NCBI GenBank assembly: GCA_030248135.1 | Contig: JASANC010002449.1 | Span: 1-64,000, forward strand | From: Theristus sp. LFF4_11 | Lineage: Eukaryota > Nematoda > Chromadorea > Monhysterida > Xyalidae | DNA: 64,000 nt | Direction of reading: 5' to 3' | In this document: positions 1 through 12,000 of the stretch, one piece after another | Layout of the letters: each line of letters opens with the position of its first letter | How positions within the stretch are numbered: position 1 is the stretch's first letter | The notes under the pieces: model-generated | The model's input: the letters and a program-made list of their open reading frames with translations, nothing else | The model's database searches: none | Told to the model about the DNA's origin: nothing | Position numbers and translations under genes: made by a program

Positions 1-11
1 ACCAAAATGTA

Positions 12-302
12 TCGGGTGATCCAAAAAACTATACGTCAAGAATCGGCTCTAGCTCGCCAACGGGTAGATGGTTTGGTTAAAACAAAGTGGAGTGTCCCTT
101 ACAAATGTACAAAACGACTAGAAGAGTGCATCCGACTCGTGCGAGTCATGCGTGGTGTCGAAACAATCAACAGCATTCAGTTGCCCCGCCAAAAACAGTG
201 CTGCAGATTTTTCGACGTCGATGCTTGGTTAAAATTTCAGCTCAAACCAATTCACCCGTTGGCGAGCTAGAGTCAAGCCGTGTATTTTTTTGGATCACCC
301 TG
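12..302. mobile_element. MITE with mariner/Tc1-type ends
   Basis: The ends are inverted copies: the left reads CGGGTGATCCAAAAAAC and the right, reverse complemented, CAGGGTGATCCAAAAAAA. A second inverted block lies further in, CTCTAGCTCGCCAACGGGT at about 48-66 against its complement at about 252-270, so the inverted repeat extends about 60 bp on each side. A TA dinucleotide flanks each end (10-11 and 303-304), as for Tc1/mariner insertions. There is no transposase frame. Related ends occur at about 18,608, 30,172 and 36,046 in this window. Confidence 0.8.
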
Positions 303-482
303 TATAATTGCATCAAATATCAAAACGGTCAAAACCAAACAGCAGTACAACAGCAGATGCATTCACAGTTCTCGGCACGGCAATTGGAATTGGCTGTACG
401 GTGCCACCCCCAATGCAGCCAATCAACAGATTGCATGTAAAAGGGTGCTGAAATGCATTCAAAACGACTGCTGAACTGTGTT

Positions 483-1735
483 TTTGAAATATACTAGCAG
501 TTGACCCGTGCCTACGGCCCGGGTAAGAAATGTTATCGATTTTGTTAAGAGCAAGGTGGAGCCGCGAATTTGTCGACATTTTAACCAAAGCTTTCATGCA
601 TTTAAATTCGTTGATGCCGTTCATTGTTTGGGCAAGCGTTCCGCTTTTATTTTTATCTCCTGAACCCGCTCGATTTTTAAAAGTGCTTTTCAAACGTTTC
701 AAATGTTTGTTTTCAAGCTTCTCGATTCGGTGTCAATTCAATCAGTCAATTAGTGTCAGCCATGTCAAAAATGATTTTTTATAGCTGTTTTGCTGATTTT
801 GCTATCGTTGAGAATTTTTTTTCTAAACCAATTGAATTTGCTGCTCCCGTTTGTTCTGGGTTAGTTAAGTTGAACTCTGTTAAAGGCAAGTCGTCCCCGT
901 TAGATTTTTTTCTGGTTGACTGAAATTGTTCAAACGTGACTTGATTGTTTGACAATTTCATTTTTCAAAGTCCCTAAGTTTTACCCAAAGCGGCCCGTTT
1001 TTTATTTTACAGAACTGGCCGGAATCGATACCCGTTTATTTGCACAATCGCATTTGTGTTTTTTATAGTAAGCCTGCTTTTGCACAAAAATGTTTTTTCA
1101 AACAACATGATTTCAGTTTCTGCTTTTTCAAAAATGCAAATTTGTGTTCACAATTTTGCTTCTTGAAAGTCACAAAATTTTAGTTAAAATCTTGTAAAAA
1201 TTGTTGTTTGTTTAGTGCTCTCACAATCGATCTACCTGTTTCATTTTGCTTTGATCCGCTCAACGTTACCTGTGTATTTGGTTCAGAAAAAATATGGGAT
1301 TCAATTTTTTATTCACAGGAAAACTACTTTTGTACAAAAAAATTCAAAAGTCAATTTTGTTTCTGTTGGTTTTTCAAAGTAGCAAATTCGTTTTATTGGG
1401 GAACCCGTTTTTCCAATTCTTGCTATCGATCATAATCGGATGTGCCGTCCATTCTGTGAGATAATGGCTTCTTTAGAGCAATTCGTTCGCGCACATTATA
1501 ATCTTATCTTTTTACATTACCACCAACCAACCCCTGACCATTGCGACGGAACGTTGATGACAGAACTGAATGAATCATGATGACTCGTTGTTGAAAACCA
1601 AAAGAGAGAAAATGATTCGCATAGAAAAATTGTTAAAAAGTGATAGCAACATTTGGATTTCGCTACCTTAAATAGCAAAAAGTTGGACGGACAGACAGAC
1701 AGACGGACAGACAAAGTATTTTTTTAGTATAGTAG
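483..1735. mobile_element. possible degraded DNA transposon
   Basis: The left edge carries ATATACTAGCAG followed by a CCCGTG...CGGGTAA block. The right edge carries a GACAGACAGACGGACAGACA run followed by TTTTTTTAGTATAGTAG, whose inverse shares TATACTA with the left edge. CCCGTG...CGGGT openings and GACA-rich closings are common in degenerate invertebrate repeats. No coding remnant and no clear target duplication were found, so the boundaries and the identity are weak. Confidence 0.3.
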
Positions 1736-3629
1736 ATAACAGAACTGTTATTTTTGAATTTGAATTTGAAACACCAAAGAAGGGAGTCTTTACCTAAAAA
1801 CCGTGAGTACTTTCATGCGATTTCAACGTTTCTCAGTCAGAAACAAAAACACAAGAACGCAAACTGGTGTGTTTGATTGGAATTTCGCAAACGAAAGTGC
1901 ACGGCTTTTTCACACTAGGAGTCGCTTTTCGCTCCTCACTAAGGTCAAATCAGTCACAACAATCGACAATACAAACCAACTTCTTTTGAAAAGCAAAGCA
2001 AAATTGTAAAAACGGTAAACTCACTGTACATGGCATTTATCGGTGCGCCGAATTGAACAAAAGAAACCTTTGGCAAAATTGTTTGACGTGAAACTCAAAA
2101 TAAAAATGGAAAACCTCAAATGAAAAATTCTGCGACGTGAACGTAGATGATTGCAACATTATGACTGACCAGCACGTTACTTCTGCTGAACACGTTCATG
2201 TGCAAGTGCAGCTCCACTGTTTTCGGCCCGCGAATTGGCTCTTTTAGTTTGATGATTCCTGAAATATAAAGCCAACCAGTGCCAGTTAATGGAAACCAAA
2301 CAAATGTGATTACTCAGCAGAATTGATTCACAAAACTATTGGATTACTAATTTGATAAAAATCTGCAGTGAAAAACCATGCCACATATTGCTCAGAAACA
2401 AATGATTTAAACAAACATACAAACAAACAAACAACGGTCAACTGTGAAGCATTAAAAAGATAACATTTTCAATACAATTCACCAATGCTTCGTTGTTGCT
2501 CGACCACAAACGCACGGTCACTTGCGTCGTCCATGTGGTATCGGACATAGTAAGGGTTGCTGTCCAGACTTTCCGTCCACACTCGTGTCACCTGATTTTA
2601 AAAAACCACAAAAATTGTTCAAAACCTTGCGATTCTCATCCATGTTGGTGCAACGTATTGGCAATCCATTACAAGAAAACGAACGTGCCAAAAAACATGT
2701 GTCACTGGACAGGCAGCAAGCCTGTAGAGTCGTGTACAAGTACAACCAGTTTTTTAGTTTTAAATCTAAGGATCCAATAAAAGAGATACCTCGATTGGTC
2801 GACGTAGCATCTTAATCGATGGTAGAGTAGTGAATTGATAGCTGATTGATTTTGTGAAGTTTGCCTGGCATGTTGGGTCGAACGCGAGGCAGTTTTTTAT
2901 GCAGAAATAACCGTCGTTTATCAGTCTGGAACCCAGTTTGAAGTACCGTAAATCATTTTTTAAATGGGAACGGCTACAACAATTATGAGCGCATCTTGAG
3001 GATAATGTTGCACAGTCACAAGCAACACAATGGCCGCCACGTAAAAGCATTAGACAATGCACGTGCAACGTATGTACATAAGCCAGTATGTTTGTTTGCG
3101 CTGCGAAACAAAAAAGCAGCGTTGAAAATCAGCTCATTCTCTTGATGGGTTAGTTTATTTATTTTTAGTTGTATTTTTACAGGCTAGGTGTTGCACAACT
3201 AAAGTTGAGTTTGAAGTATAGTTGAAACAAGAAAAAAAGTAGGACAAAAAATGGTTATTTTTGTTATCTTCAGTCTTTATCACAATCACAATTAACACAT
3301 TTTGAGTCATGAAATAACTCATTTTTGACATACAAGTGTTGATTGATTTGAAATCATCACAACAATGAAACCCAATTCAAAATTGGCATGCATGCATACA
3401 CGATCAGTCAAAAACTGTCCACAAAACAAGAGAGTCGTATCGACAGAACGTTTACATAAATGAAGCCCTCGTCTGAACGGCGGAGTGCGATTTCTCTGAG
3501 CACGTGCGTTTTTTTGTGAGCGACATTTCTAGAACGCGTGTCAGTGTGTTTTTGTGTGCAACATCACCAGAAAACACCAGGCGCCACAACTGCAAAGGTG
3601 CAGCACGGCGACCGCGTTCAGACGAGCAG

Positions 3630-3635
3630 TTTATT
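3630..3635 (-). promoter_or_regulatory. poly(A) signal of the fibulin gene
   Basis: The minus strand reads AATAAA here, about 55 bases beyond the TGA stop of the fibulin CDS (3,690-3,692). The position and canonical hexamer fit the cleavage signal of this gene. Confidence 0.65.
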
Positions 3636-3689
3636 CAGAGACACGTGGCGTCACCCTGTCAGTCCGCGCACGTACAACATTGCGGCCGT

Positions 3690-6600
3690 TCAAAAGTTGT
3701 ACGAGCGCGTCTCGTACTCGGAGACGTGCACGACGAGTTTGGCGGCGTACCTGCCGACGTACTTGTTCAGGTGGAGGATCTGCACGTCGACGTCGAGGTA
3801 GACGTCCTGCGGGCCGTCGAGCGCGTTGCGCAGGCCGACCACGACCGAGTTGTGCTGGGCGCCGCGCTGCAGCAGAAAGTCGTTGCGGATGGCGGACGTC
3901 GTGAAGCTGCGGATGGGCTTTGCGCGCGTCAGCGTCATCGAGAAGCGCAGCGTGGTCGTCAGCGACTTGGGCCCTTTCAACGTGAACAGCTTCAGCATGG
4001 ACCTGTCGCCTCCGAAGTCGACCAACCTCGGCAGTGCGATGTACTCGTGCGAGATGTACTCGGCACGCTGCTCACAGTCGTAGTCGCCACTCGCACAGCT
4101 CTGTGGCACGCGGTTGCAGCGGCTGTGTGTGTGTGTGTGTGGCTTGGGCGCACAGAAAGCAATGCTGATGCGTGCACGCAGAAACACGCATTCTTGCAAT
4201 TGCATCTGTTTCTGCATCTGTACCCGACAGAAACATGTGCATCTACAATACATCCGTTTTGTTTCTGCGAGCGTAAAGTTCTGGTATGAAGAGCGTGCCC
4301 TCGATTGTAGCCTGCACAGTCACAAAACTAAACACCACAAACACGAAGACAATCTCACAGCAGCGTGCGTGCGCCATCTCTGTGTCAGAGTGCACTGTCA
4401 CAGTCACTACAACAGAGTGCACTGTCACAGTCACTACAACAGAGTGCACTGTCACAGTCACTACAACAGAGTGCACTGTCACAGTCACTACAACAGAGTG
4501 CACTGTCACAGTCACTACAACAGAGTGCACTGTCACAGTCACTACAACAGAGTGCACTGTCACAGTCACTACAACAGAGTGCACTGTCACAGTCACTACA
4601 ACAGAGTGCACTGTCACAGTCACTACAACAGAGTGCACTGTCACAGTCACTACAACAGAGTGCACTGTCACAGTCACTACAACAGAGTGCACTGTCACAG
4701 TCACTACAACAGAGTGCACTGTCACAGTCACTACAACAGAGTGCACTGTCACAGTCACTACAACAGAGTGCACTGTCACAGTCACTACAACAGAGTGCAC
4801 TGTCACAGTCACTACAACAGAGTGCACTGTCACAGTCACTACAACAGTGTGCACTGTCACAGTCACTACAACAGTGTGCACTGTCACAGTCACTACAACA
4901 GAGTGCACTGTCACAGTCACTACAACAGAGTGCACTGTCACAGTCACTACAACAGTGTGCACTGTCACAGTCACTACAACAGAGTGCACTGTCACAGTCA
5001 CTACAACAGAGTGCACTGTCACAGTCACTACAACAGAGTGCACTGTCACAGTCACTACAACAGTGTGCACTGTCACAGTCACTACAACAGAGTGCACTGT
5101 CACAGTCACTACAACAGAGTGCACTGTCACAGTCACTACAACAGAGTGCACTGTCACAGTCACTACAACAGAGTGCACTGTCACAGTCACTACAACAGAG
5201 TGCACTGTCACAGTCACTACAACAGAGTGCACTGTCACAGTCACTACAACAGAGTGCACTGTCACAGTCACTACAACAGAGTGCACTGTCACAGTCACTA
5301 CAACAGAGTGCACTGTCACAGTCACTACAACAGAGTGCACTGTCACAGTCACTACAACAGAGTGCACTGTCACAGTCACTACAACAGAGTGCACTGTCAC
5401 AGTCACTACAACAGAGTGCACTGTCACAGTCACTACAACAGTGTGCACTGTCACAGTCACTACAACAGTGTGCACTGTCACAGTCACTACAACAGTGTGC
5501 ACTGTCACAGTCACTACAACAGAGTGCACTGTCACAGTCACTACAACAGAGTGCACTGTCACAGTCACTACAACAGAGTGCACTGTCACAGTCACTACAA
5601 CAGAGTGCACTGTCACAGTCACTACAACAGAGTGCACTGTCACAGTCACTACAACAGAGTGCACTGTCACAGTCACTACAACAGAGTGCACTGTCACAGT
5701 CACTACAACAGAGTGCACTGTCACAGTCACTACAACAGAGTGCACTGTCACAGTCACTACAACAGAGTGCACTGTCACAGTCACTACAACAGAGTGCACT
5801 GTCACAGTCACTACAACAGAGTGCACTGTCACAGTCACTACAACAGAGTGCACTGTCACAGTCACTACAACAGAGTGCACTGTCACAGTCACTACAACAG
5901 AGTGCACTGTCACAGTCACTACAACAGAGTGCACTGTCACAGTCACTACAACAGTGTGCACTGTCACAGTCACTACAACAGTGTGCACTGTCACAGTCAC
6001 TACAACAGTGTGCACTGTCACAGTCACTACAACAGAGTGCACTGTCACAGTCACTACAACAGAGTGCACTGTCACAGTCACTACAACAGTGTGCACTGTC
6101 ACAGTCACTACAACAGTGTGCACTGTCACAGTCACTACAACAGTGTGCACTGTCACAGTCACTACAACAGAGTGCACTGTCACAGTCACTACAACAGAGT
6201 GCACTGTCACAGTCACTACAACAGAGTGCACTGTCACAGTCACTACAACAGAGTGCACTGTCACAGTCACTACAACAGAGTGCACTGTCACAGTCACTAC
6301 AACAGAGTGCACTGTCACAGTCACTACAACAGAGTGCACTGTCACAGTCACTACAACAGAGTGCACTGTCACAGTCACTACAACAGAGTGCACTGTCACA
6401 GTCACTACAACAGAGTGCACTGTCACAGTCACTACAACAGAGTGCACTGTCACAGTCACTACAACAGTGTGCACTGTCACAGTCACTACAACAGAGTGCA
6501 CTGTCACAGTCACTACAACAGTGTGCACTGTCACAGTCACTACAACAGAGTGCACTGTCACAGTCACTACAACAGTGTGCACTGTCACAGTCACTACAAC

Positions 6601-8959
6601 AGAGTGCACTGTCACAGTCACTACAACAGTGTGCACTGTCACAGTCACTACAACAGAGTGCACTGTCACAGTCACTACAACAGAGTGCACTGTCACAGTC
6701 ACTACAACAGAGTGCACTGTCACAGTCACTACAACAGTGTGCACTGTCACAGTCACTACAACAGTGTGCACTGTCACAGTCACTACAACAGAGTGCACTG
6801 TCACAGTCACTACAACAGAGTGCACTGTCACAGTCACTACAACAGAGTGCACTGTCACAGTCACTACAACAGAGTGCACTGTCACAGTCACTACAACAGA
6901 GTGCACTGTCACAGTCACTACAACAGAGTGCACTGTCACAGTCACTACAACAGAGTGCACTGTCACAGTCACTACAACAGAGTGCACTGTCACAGTCACT
7001 ACAACAGAGTGCACTGTCACAGTCACTACAACAGTGTGCACTGTCACAGTCACTACAACAGAGTGCCTGTCACAGTCACTACAACAGTGTGCACTGTCAC
7101 AGTCACTACAACAGAGTGCACTGTCACAGTCACTACAACGTGTGCACTGTCACAGTCACTACAACAGAGTGCACTGTCACAGTCACTACAACAGTGTGCC
7201 TGTCCAGTCACTACAACAGAGTGCCTGTCCAGTCACTACAACAGAGTGCACTGTCACAGTCACTACAACAGAGTGCACTGTCACAGTCACTACAACAGAG
7301 TGCACTGTCACAGTCACTACAACAGAGTGCACTGTCACAGTCACTACAACAGTGTGCACTGTCACAGTCACTACAACAGAGTGCACTGTCACAGTCACTA
7401 CAACGAGTGCCTGTCACAGTCACTACAACAGTGTGCCTGTCACAGTCACTACAACAGAGTGCCTGTCACAGTCACTACAACAGAGTGCCTGTCACAGTCA
7501 CTACAACAGTGTGCACTGTCACAGTCACTACAACAGTGTGCACTGTCACAGTCACTACAACAGAGTGCCTGTCACAGTCACTACACGAGTGCCTGTCCAG
7601 TCACTACAACAGTGTGCCTGTCACAGTCACTACAACAGAGTGCCTGTCACAGTCACTACAACAGAGTGCCTGTCACAGTCACTCAACAGAGTGCCTGTCA
7701 CAGTCACTACACAGTGTGCCTGTCACAGTCACTACAACAGAGTGCCTGTCACAGTCACTACAACAGTGTGCCTGTCACAGTCACTACAACAGAGTGCCTG
7801 TCACAGTCACTACAACAGAGTGCCTGTCACAGTCACTACAACAGAGTCCTGTCACAGTCACTACAACAGTGTGCCTGTCACAGTCCTACACAGAGTGCAC
7901 TGTCACAGTCACTACAACAGTGTGCCTGTCACAGTCACTACAACAGAGTGCCTGTCACAGTCACTACAAGTGTGCCTGTCCAGTCACTACAACAGAGTCA
8001 CTGTCACAGTCACTAAACAGAGTGCACTGTCACAGTCACTACAACAGAGTGCCTGTCACAGTCACTACAACAGTGTGCACTGTCACAGTCACTACAAAGA
8101 GTGCACTGTCACAGTCACTACAACAGAGTCACTGTCACAGTCACTACAACAGTGTGCACTGTCACAGTCACTACAACAGAGTCACTGTCACAGTCACTAC
8201 AACAGAGTGCACTGTCACAGTCACTACAACAGAGTGCACTGTCACAGTCACTACAACAGAGTGCCTGTCACAGTCACTACAACAGAGTGCACTGTCACAG
8301 TCACTCAACAGTGTGCACTGTCACAGTCACTACAACAGAGTGCACTGTCACAGTCACTACAACAGTGTGCACTGTCACAGTCACTACAACAGAGTGCACT
8401 GTCACAGTCACTACAACAGAGTGCTGTCACAGTCACTACAACAGAGTGCACTGTCACAGTCACTACAACAGTGTGCCTGTCACAGTCACTACAACAGAGT
8501 CACTGTCACAGTCACTACAACAGTGTGCACTGTCACAGTCACTACAACAGAGTGCACTGTCACAGTCACTACAACAGAGTGCCTGTCACAGTCCTCCAGA
8601 GTCTTCCAGTCACTACCAGAGTGCCTGTCACAGTCACTACAACAGAGTGCCTGTCAGTCACTACACAGAGTGCCTGTCCAGTCCTACACAGAGTGCCTGT
8701 CACAGTCACTACAACAGAGTGCCTGTCACAGTCTACAACAGTGTCCTGTAAGTATAGGGGGGAGGGGGAGGGGAGGGGAGACAAGAGTGGAGGGGGAGAG
8801 AGGGAGAGGGAGAGAGGGAGAGGGGAGAGAGGGAGAGGGAGAGAGGGGGGGGGGGGAGAGGGGGAGGGGGAGGGGGGGGGGAGGGGGGGGGAGGGGGAGG
8901 GGGAGGGGGGGGGGAGGGGGGGGGGGGGGAGGGGGGGGGAGGGGGGGGGGAGGGGGAGG

Positions 8960-9010
<51 letters not shown>

Positions 9011-12000
9011 TGCACTGTCACAGTCACTACAACAGAGTGCACTGTCTTCAAACTAGAACTTTGGTCAAATGACAGTCAAAATCAATGGTATTTAATGGGG
9101 ACTGACTGCAAAAGTTATAGTTAGTAGTTTTAGAGGCAACAGCCAAATGAGGAAATCTTGGATCAGTCCATGCTTCTGGAAGATGAGATCAGTCAAAACA
9201 GATGTGTTGTTAGAAAGTTAGTTACATGAAACCTGAAATCGTCAAATTTGTCAGTAGTGAAATGCGTGAGGTAGAAAAAAGTCGGGATAAAATGGCGAAA
9301 AACATCTTACACCAACCTTTCGGTTTTCATCGCTGCAACTTTTCAACAAATCAATTCAAACTCGTCAATCTTGCAGACCACCAACTTTTTGAACTGCCTA
9401 TCGTGCACGTAGTTGTCGGGGCACTCAATACGGTGACACTTGAACGAGCCAAGCGTGTTGACGCAGATGCGGTCGTCACTCTGACAGTCGCCCTCGGCGC
9501 ATTCATCGATGTCTGCAAAGCAGTGTGCGTTAGCACCATAGTACTGTAGTAGCTCGTAATGAAAACCTTGCCACAACTTGAACTTGTGCGAAATATTTGA
9601 CTCACGGATTTCTGGTGACACTGAAAGTCACATCCGTGTGCCCCATGAACGGACAAATTGCATGACAGGATCAGTGTGTTTGTTCTTGATTGGTTGGATA
9701 TCGAAAGCGGGTAATCAGTAATCAATCAATCAAGGAACTAATCAATGGCCGAAAATCCGGTCAAGGTGACAAACAATCAATAACGGACCAGTTCTTGACG
9801 AAAGACGAAATGGAAATCAAGAGAATGCTGAGTTTCAAAGAGCATTTGCGAGCGTTGCGACCTGTGCAAGTGCGTTGGTCTGCCTGCACGCGGTATCCCC
9901 GGGGACATTCGCAGCGGTAACTGCCTGCCGTGTTGATGCAGCGGCCCATGCACAGCGCCTCACCCGCACCCGCCCACTGCGAGCATTCGTCTGCAAACCA
10001 GTCACGTTTGTTGCAAACAATCAAAAAAGCAGTCTAAGGCGAATTTTTTTCACAAAAAAAGAACGATGGCGGCGACAAATGTAAATTGAAAATTTGCTAT
10101 GAAAACTGCTTTTCCCCATGTTGAAGTTGAAACAAGTCGTCTGTAAACAGTTCAAAGATACAGAAAAACTTCTCAGAAAAAGCAAGATGCAAATTTATTC
10201 TAACGTTTCGGCCAATTCACAAAAAAACAGTTGGTTGGCAACAATAGCTAAACATATTGCTGACGAAACGTAGTGGCACACACTATGCTTGACGCGGTAT
10301 TTCCCGAAACCGTTCCGGTGAATGTTGCAAACTACAAAGCGTTGAGCCAATAACAGTTTCTCACCTATGTCCTCGCAATTGCGACCGTCCCGACTCAGCG
10401 TGTAGCCGGGATCACAAATGCACTGATACGAGCCAGGCACGTTCATGCAACGTTGCTTGCAGCCGTGCGTCCCCAGAACACATTCGTCAATGTCTGCAAC
10501 AAAAAAGGTGCTGAAAATGAACAAAACAGGGCACGATTTCATTTTCCAGTTTTTAGTTGATCAAAATTTATGAGGAACAAAGGCACAAACCACACGACAT
10601 TCCAAATAGAACCGAGAAAAACGACAGGTACAATTGTTCCGCGAATCACCCATAAAAAACACCCAGAAATGTTTTAACACATCACATTGATTGTATGTGC
10701 CAATTCGTTGGGTCTTTTGTCAAGTAATGCTTCTCTGTGCCATACAGCCTTTAACTTGGATTTTCTGATCCAATCAAAAATCAGTTGTATACCCAGCCAC
10801 TCGGCCGCAAAGGGCACCATTTTCTGAGACCATTCCACAGAAAACATTTTCACGAACCCTCGCAGTTGCGTCCGTCGGCGGCCAGTTTGTAGCCGACATG
10901 ACAATGACAAACGAACAGGCCCGGTGTGTTTTCGCAGTCGGCATTGTACGAGCACACGTGCCCTTGGAAGCGCGCGCATTCGTCAACGTCTGAACGTTTT
11001 GGAAAAACAACTGAAATAACTCAAATTGAGCCCAACACCAAAACTGGGCAGCAAAACACAATGCTTGTGGTCGGCAAGACACAACGAAATGAAACGATCG
11101 ATATGCGTGTTTCATTTTTCTCATTACACTTTTTTTGGTTAAAAAAGGCGGGAACGTTTGGAACTACTTTTGACATACTTCTAAAGTTTTCTCCAACTAA
11201 AGTGATAGTCTGAAGACATCGCACCGGCACACTCTTATAACAAATGTAATGTTGCTCAGTTGCCAACAAACACAGACGCACACATGCGATGGCACAGCAG
11301 TGTGCGTAGCGACTAGTGCCAGCACGCCGTGTTTGTTTGCCACCGTATCACAGAGTGCAGTTTTAGACCACGATGTCACCGCTAACTACAAACCACGACA
11401 GCATCATCATGTCACAGTTTTCAAACGGCGTTCAACAGTAGGCACCACAGCGACTGCCACTGTGCAGTGCAACCAGAGTTTCTTCGGAACGACTGTTCAC
11501 CTTCACATTGCATCGTGTCGTCATTGAATTCGAAGCCGGCCTCACACAAACATTTGTAGCTGCCCTCCAAGTTGACGCATTTGTCTGCGCTCGCACAGCG
11601 ATGCGTCCGCTCGCGGCATTCGTTGATGTCTGCCGTGAGAATGTTTGGTGCAAGGGATAATGATCACTTCATTTGTTTCATCCTGTTTTGCCAACAAGAC
11701 ATCAGTGTGATGCTGGCATGCCAAGTTACAAACGTCGGCACGCAGTGCACCGTGCATACGAGTGGGCGTGGCCTCCCCCGTTGTCAAGGCGCTCCGAAAT
11801 CTGTGTGCGACACTTTCGCGCAATCTCAGCAGCCATTTAAGACCCGATTTTTCAGAATAGCAACCCCCTCTAGGCACTAGAATGCAAAGTTTCTCGAAAT
11901 AAACTAAATCATACACCATTCTGACCGCCTTGACGCGCTGATTCCGAAAATCACATTTGTTTTTTGATTCGAGGTCATTTAGGTCTCAAAAATAGCCAAA

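Larger units (their letters stand above)
1..3629. other. 3' flank of the fibulin gene, no gene seen
   Basis: I see no convincing exon on either strand. The reading frames here are short, of low complexity and have no recognisable domain. The stretch holds a mariner-type MITE at its left end (12-302), a possible second degraded element (about 483-1,735), and otherwise AT-rich DNA. It lies beyond the 3' end of the minus-strand fibulin gene, so a neighbouring gene is expected only beyond the window edge. Confidence 0.6.

Noticed and set aside
3504..4289. 261-codon plus-strand frame opposite the last fibulin exon
   Set aside because: It is the antisense shadow of a GC-rich coding exon; the minus strand encodes a clear fibulin C-terminal module.
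4386..8749. CRISPR array
   Set aside because: The units are contiguous and nearly identical, with no unique spacers. The host is a eukaryote.
4114..9124. Open frames of 936 to 1,612 codons with HCHSHYNRV or ECTVTVTTT repeats
   Set aside because: They are by-products of a 27-base satellite without stops in several frames on both strands, inside an intron of the fibulin gene. There is no start context, no splice-supported flank and no non-repeat domain.
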